Of a DNA stretch of 64,000 nt, positions 60,501-64,000 are shown in pieces. A model generated the notes under the pieces. That model did not search any database and was not told where the DNA came from. It was given only the letters and a program-made list of their open reading frames with translations. The translations under genes and the position numbers were made by a program. Location: NCBI GenBank assembly GCA_963693285.1, contig OY848924.1, positions 6,655,842 to 6,719,841 on the forward strand, written 5' to 3'. The first letter of the stretch is position 1. Every line of letters starts with the position of its first letter. The DNA comes from Xestospongia muta. Lineage: Eukaryota > Porifera > Demospongiae > Haplosclerida > Petrosiidae.

Positions 60501-62017
60501 ACTTGCAAAATACCATGTTACTTAATGTATTCTGAAATAAAAATACTATGTAGTTTATGATGTACAGACTGTAGTGATATAGCTCACATGATGTATACTT
60601 TAGTGGCTAAAACAAGAGACTTCACTTAAATTTTTAGTACAATTCTAACAGATCATAATTGTAAAAATTGTCCTGAGATTATTTTGATAGTTAAATATTG
60701 TTGTTGCTGTACTTTAAAAAGGACTGGATTTTTAGTTGATTCTCTCAACTGATGAGTTGCCATTATGATGCTGATCATAAACATATCTACTACTAAACTA
60801 CCTTCAATATCTTTTATACAAATAATAAATATATACATTCTAATAAACACAATTAGGAAACCAATATTAGCTAGTTTATGTTCTTTCACTCACTCAATTT
60901 GAATTGTGTTGAATTAGATCCAGCTTTATTCAAGGCAATGCATTCATATATACCATCCATTCTAATTTTAACTTCTCTGATGACCAGTGTACCATTGCTA
61001 TAAGCTACATAGGTAGCTCTTTTATGAACTATAAAAATGAGAATCAGTACTCATATCAGAGTCAAGAATGAGAATTACAGGTATTACTCATAAGGGAATC
61101 AAAAAATTAAAATAAAACTGCATATATCACACACACATTCACACAAAGATTATTGCTCTTCATATTGGGAGGGACACATGGTATCTTAAAACTGTCCTCA
61201 GTATAAAGATATTCTCTCAATAGAGGTTAATCTATACATGGACATTAAGAATTAGCATGAGACTACAACAAGTGTCCTCATTTAATGTATCTTCCTATAT
61301 TCCACTGTATTTGCAATAATTACATTGCTTTCTAGCATGCCACTGTGTGAGAATTTTGTTATCTCTTTTCCACTTAATTCTTTCAACTCCTTTAGAGACA
61401 ATACATTGAACTGTCCCCTTGTAACCAATGGGAACACTTTGAGGAGAAACAGTTGTTATATCTGGCCGAACTGGATGAAGAAAGAGAGAAAGAGAGAGAA
61501 AGAACTTGCAATACTCTCTATGTCTATGGATTACTCACCCCATAGTTTAGCAGTAGCTTGAACACGTTTATTTACTAAGCCTATACAATGATATGTCCCT
61601 GTATCATTGCCCTCAATTTTATTGATACGTAATTGTCTTTTGAGACCTTTGATACGATACTTCATTGAATGATTCAAAGGAAGACCATCTTTTTCCCATC
61701 TTACCTAAAGGGAACAGAACAACAAATTTCTATCAAGTACTTGTCTTTCACCAGCAGACTATTTACTATTCACCATCTCATTCTCCCTCTCTCTCTCACA
61801 CCCACTTGCACACACACACATTAGAAGTCTTTATTCTAAATTAACTAACAAAAAACACTGGACGTTCAAGAGTACCATTAGGTACATGTCTCTCTCCACA
61901 AGTAAAAACTATGTGATGAGGTAATCTTGTTGAAATGAGTAATTCATTTGGTTCAACCACCAGACCATAAACAACACCAACAAACAACAGAAAACACAAG
62001 TTGTTTATCAACAACAT
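57517..62017 (-). CDS. Secreted Ig-domain / trypsin-like serine protease, ~671 aa
   Basis: Minus-strand exons 61850-62017, 61539-61704, 61324-61470, 60894-61028, 60063-60466, 59909-60012, 59248-59419, 58563-58911 and 57517-57887; 2016 nt in frame. Signal peptide LLINNLCFLLFVGVVYG. Three Ig-like domains: the first ends DTGTYHC, the second has TVQCIV and DGIYECIA, and the third FIPCHAIG and DEGTYTC. Between Ig2 and Ig3 is a basic, Cys-containing insert (KKRIKRQSL). The S1 domain starts at an activation site KTR|IVQGTE, then LTAAHC (His57), DIARDLAILEL (Asp102), and ADACPNDSGGPL (Ser195, with Asp189 implying trypsin-like specificity). Position 193, normally Gly, is Asn. A 42-nt GTAAGA...TGTAG segment near 60180-60225 could be a further intron; being a multiple of 3, it leaves the frame open either way. 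Substrate unknown. Confidence 0.88.
58122..58519. repeat. 32-bp minisatellite, about 12 copies, in protease intron
   Basis: The unit CAACCATCCATCCATTCACC plus ATCAATCCCATT repeats nearly perfectly, and lies in the intron between the two S1-domain exons. The long IHPFTINPIQPS-type frames are artefacts. There are no spacers, so it is not a CRISPR-like array. Confidence 0.95.
58938..59073. repeat. 12-bp tandem repeat (TACAGTACATAA), about 11 copies
   Basis: Uniform ACATAATACAGT units, in the protease intron just upstream (on its own strand) of the acceptor at 58911. One unit has TATATAAT in place of TACATAAT. Confidence 0.95.
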
Positions 62018-62567
62018 ATCATTGGATGTCTATAAAATTAAAGAAAACTACAATATATTAAAATTAACAATCAAGTTCTAGTGTAAATGGAGGAAGAGAG
62101 AAGGACAGAAAACCAACAGTCAAAACAATCAACATCATATATTTCATTGAGGACAATGTCAGCTAGTAACTTATCCCTCTCTCTTCCTTTATATGCACAG
62201 TTCTAGCTTCTAATCTGAATATCTAAGCTGTAGACAAAATGGAAAGTTGAACACATCACTACCAAACAATTATATAATTAATATACTAATTATTATTGGA
62301 ATATGACTAACATTACTTATTGTAAACAAAATTATAATAACATTATCAGTCTGCGTGATCAGTAAATGCTAGTTTGATAAAGATAAATGTCTATAGATAC
62401 ACGTGGCTCTTTATCATAAGCTCTTACCACGTGGAGATGATGGACCAAAAGTAGCCTATAAGTACAGGAAATTTTTGCTTAAAGTAAAGACTGAAACACG
62501 TGGTTCAGAGATCGTTATCGCTGAACTAGATAAACTTTTGATTTAATTTTAATGAGAGGGTGTGTCA
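62018..62567. promoter_or_regulatory. Divergent intergenic region, protease / GCKR-like
   Basis: 550 bp between divergent starts. An imperfect inverted repeat ACGTGGCTCTTTATCATAAG / CTTACCACGTGG is present at about 62401-62437. Promoters for both genes must lie here; nothing more can be assigned. Confidence 0.4.
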
Positions 62568-63948
62568 ATGGAGTCTGAACCAGTTACAGAAGCATCTAAC
62601 ATTATTACAGCTGACATTGATTTAGCTGACAGTGAAGGTTAGAACAATGACATCTGTTCTTTTGAGTCTTTTCTGTCTTCCTCTTTGTAGGGATTGTTGC
62701 ATTACTGCAGCAATGTGATTCACAAATATTTACTGGATGGAAACTGTATCAGGTACATAAAAAAAATACTACTATTATGATGGGCAGGAATTGTCCATAT
62801 AACTATAAGCTGTATACTCTGGTTGTCCGGCCAATTGAGTCCCTCCACTGTGTTCCAGCTTGGAGGAGGGAGGGGCTAGCCGGTTGCATCCCCAGACTGC
62901 CAGTCTTGGGATGGAACTACACAGATTAGGAGTGACTGCATGAGGATGGAACATTTGAGTTGAAGGAACTTTAAGCAAGCCACTCCCCTTTTTTTAAAGG
63001 AGATGCTGTACAAATTGAGACATATTTCTTTATAATTAGTTAGCCACATTCCCAGGTTTACAAGTATAGAGTCTGGGAATGGGCCTAAAATCACTGAGCT
63101 AACACTATATTGCTACAGTCTCTTTATAGTCCAGAGATCACTAGTACTATTGACAAAGTGGCCAACATTGCAGGAGAAATATTAAAGGTACGTATTATAT
63201 TAACAATAAAGAATATTTTATTGTGTTACAGAATGAACAAGGTGGTATAATATTGTCTGGTTGTGGTACATCAGGTCGTTTAGCCTTTATAACTGCCGTG
63301 AGTGTAGTATATAAGAATGTTACAATTCTCATGCCAACCATTTAATAATACTAATATAGCCTTTGTTTGTGTTTAAATTTGTAAAGTCTCTTAATTTGAA
63401 ACTGTCTGTCAAAGTTTGATTGCATTATACTTTTAATATATGAATTGCTATCTTTGTTTGTGATAATGTAATTGTTTAATTTGTTCAAGCAATGTCAAAA
63501 CCTACTAAAAATTAAATCTTACACCATTCATTGTCCAGTCAACTGTCATTGTTTTGCTAAAAACCAATCCATATTTTATGCGGATATGATTGAAGCACAC
63601 ACCATTAATGTCATTTGATCAAAGGAAATCTAAAAGCTCTGATATAGAGAACAAAAATCTATGTGTGTAATTTCTATATTTTTTCTCCCAGCGTACTTAT
63701 AATCATTACCTTAAAAATTTGGGTTGTGGCCATAATAAGTTTCATTACACTATTGCTGGAAGAGATAGAGCATTGTTACTATCAACTGAAGCTATTGAAG
63801 ACTCATGGAAACACGGCATGGAGGACCTTGTGGAGGTAGTATAGTATTAATTGATTGATTAGTGACATCTATTAGAACTCTTTCTGTTGCTTAGGTTACT
63901 GGAAACTTAACTCAAGTTCTTTTCATTGGTATTACATGTGGATTATCG
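62568..63948 (+). CDS. GCKR: Glucokinase regulatory protein-like SIS-domain protein (5' part)
   Basis: Exons 62568-62637, 62691-62752, 63119-63187, 63232-63297, 63692-63835 and 63895-63948 join in phase, and the gene continues past the window. The N-terminus is acidic (ADIDLADSEG). Then ILSGCGTSGRLAF, the sugar-phosphate-binding SIS motif of GCKR and bacterial MurNAc-6-P etherase (MurQ), TIAGRDRALLLSTE, and FIGITCGLS, matching GCKR (AGGDRSVV, VIGISVGLS). In vertebrates GCKR binds glucokinase in a fructose-phosphate-dependent way. In an early animal it may instead be a sugar-phosphate sensor or etherase-like enzyme; the catalytic region is not in the window. Confidence 0.85.
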
Positions 63949-64000
63949 GTATAGTTACTATGTCATCAACTTAACTCTCTTCCCCTCCCTCTCTCCCTCT

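Overview
The window looks like a piece of a compact, AT-rich animal genome, most probably a demosponge (Amphimedon-like). All genes are spliced with GT-AG introns, many only 40-60 nt long. Gene spacing is tight, several genes are head-to-head, and the conserved genes are ordinary metazoan ones (HADHB, PCMTD, SMAP, MRGBP, NIPP1/PPP1R8, TM9SF, GCKR). The species cannot be proved from sequence alone. Exon models were built by hand from splice signals, reading phase and similarity among paralogues.

1-31.75 kb (+ strand): four tandem paralogues (A, B, C, D) of an unusual multi-GTPase death-domain gene. In each, short exons encode a Rac/Rho-type GTPase domain, then a Rab-type GTPase domain, then a linker. 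One ~2.1 kb exon follows, encoding a third, Roc-like GTPase and a COR-like region. The C-terminal exons carry one death domain (A), two death domains (B and C), or an SH3 plus one death domain (D). All splice phases agree: summed exons give 1308 aa (B) and 1294 aa (D) with no stop. A lacks its 5' end in the window. C has a 1-nt frameshift and an in-frame TAA and is probably a decaying copy. The first two GTPase domains have lost parts of the G3 motif, whereas the Roc-like one keeps DSGGQ. This cluster is the main candidate for a new system: a ROCO/DAPK-like death-signalling protein with two extra built-in small-GTPase modules.

6.7-7.2, 32.85-33.0 and 34.2-35.9 kb: a truncated Rab 5' half, a second Rab first exon, and a complete free-standing Rab8/10-like gene. 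The latter's intron positions match those of the Rab module inside the fusion genes, so it is a plausible relative of the donor.

36.5-57.2 kb: housekeeping genes on both strands: HADHB (-), PCMTD (+), SMAP ArfGAP (-), a small acidic protein (+), MRGBP (-), a Gfo/Idh/MocA oxidoreductase (+), NIPP1 (+) and TM9SF (+). Very long (CT)n tracts sit exactly at 3' splice sites in several of these, always in the coding-strand orientation expected of a polypyrimidine tract.

57.5-64 kb: a secreted Ig-domain plus trypsin-like serine protease (-), with two minisatellites in its introns, and the 5' part of a GCKR-like SIS-domain gene (+) running off the window.
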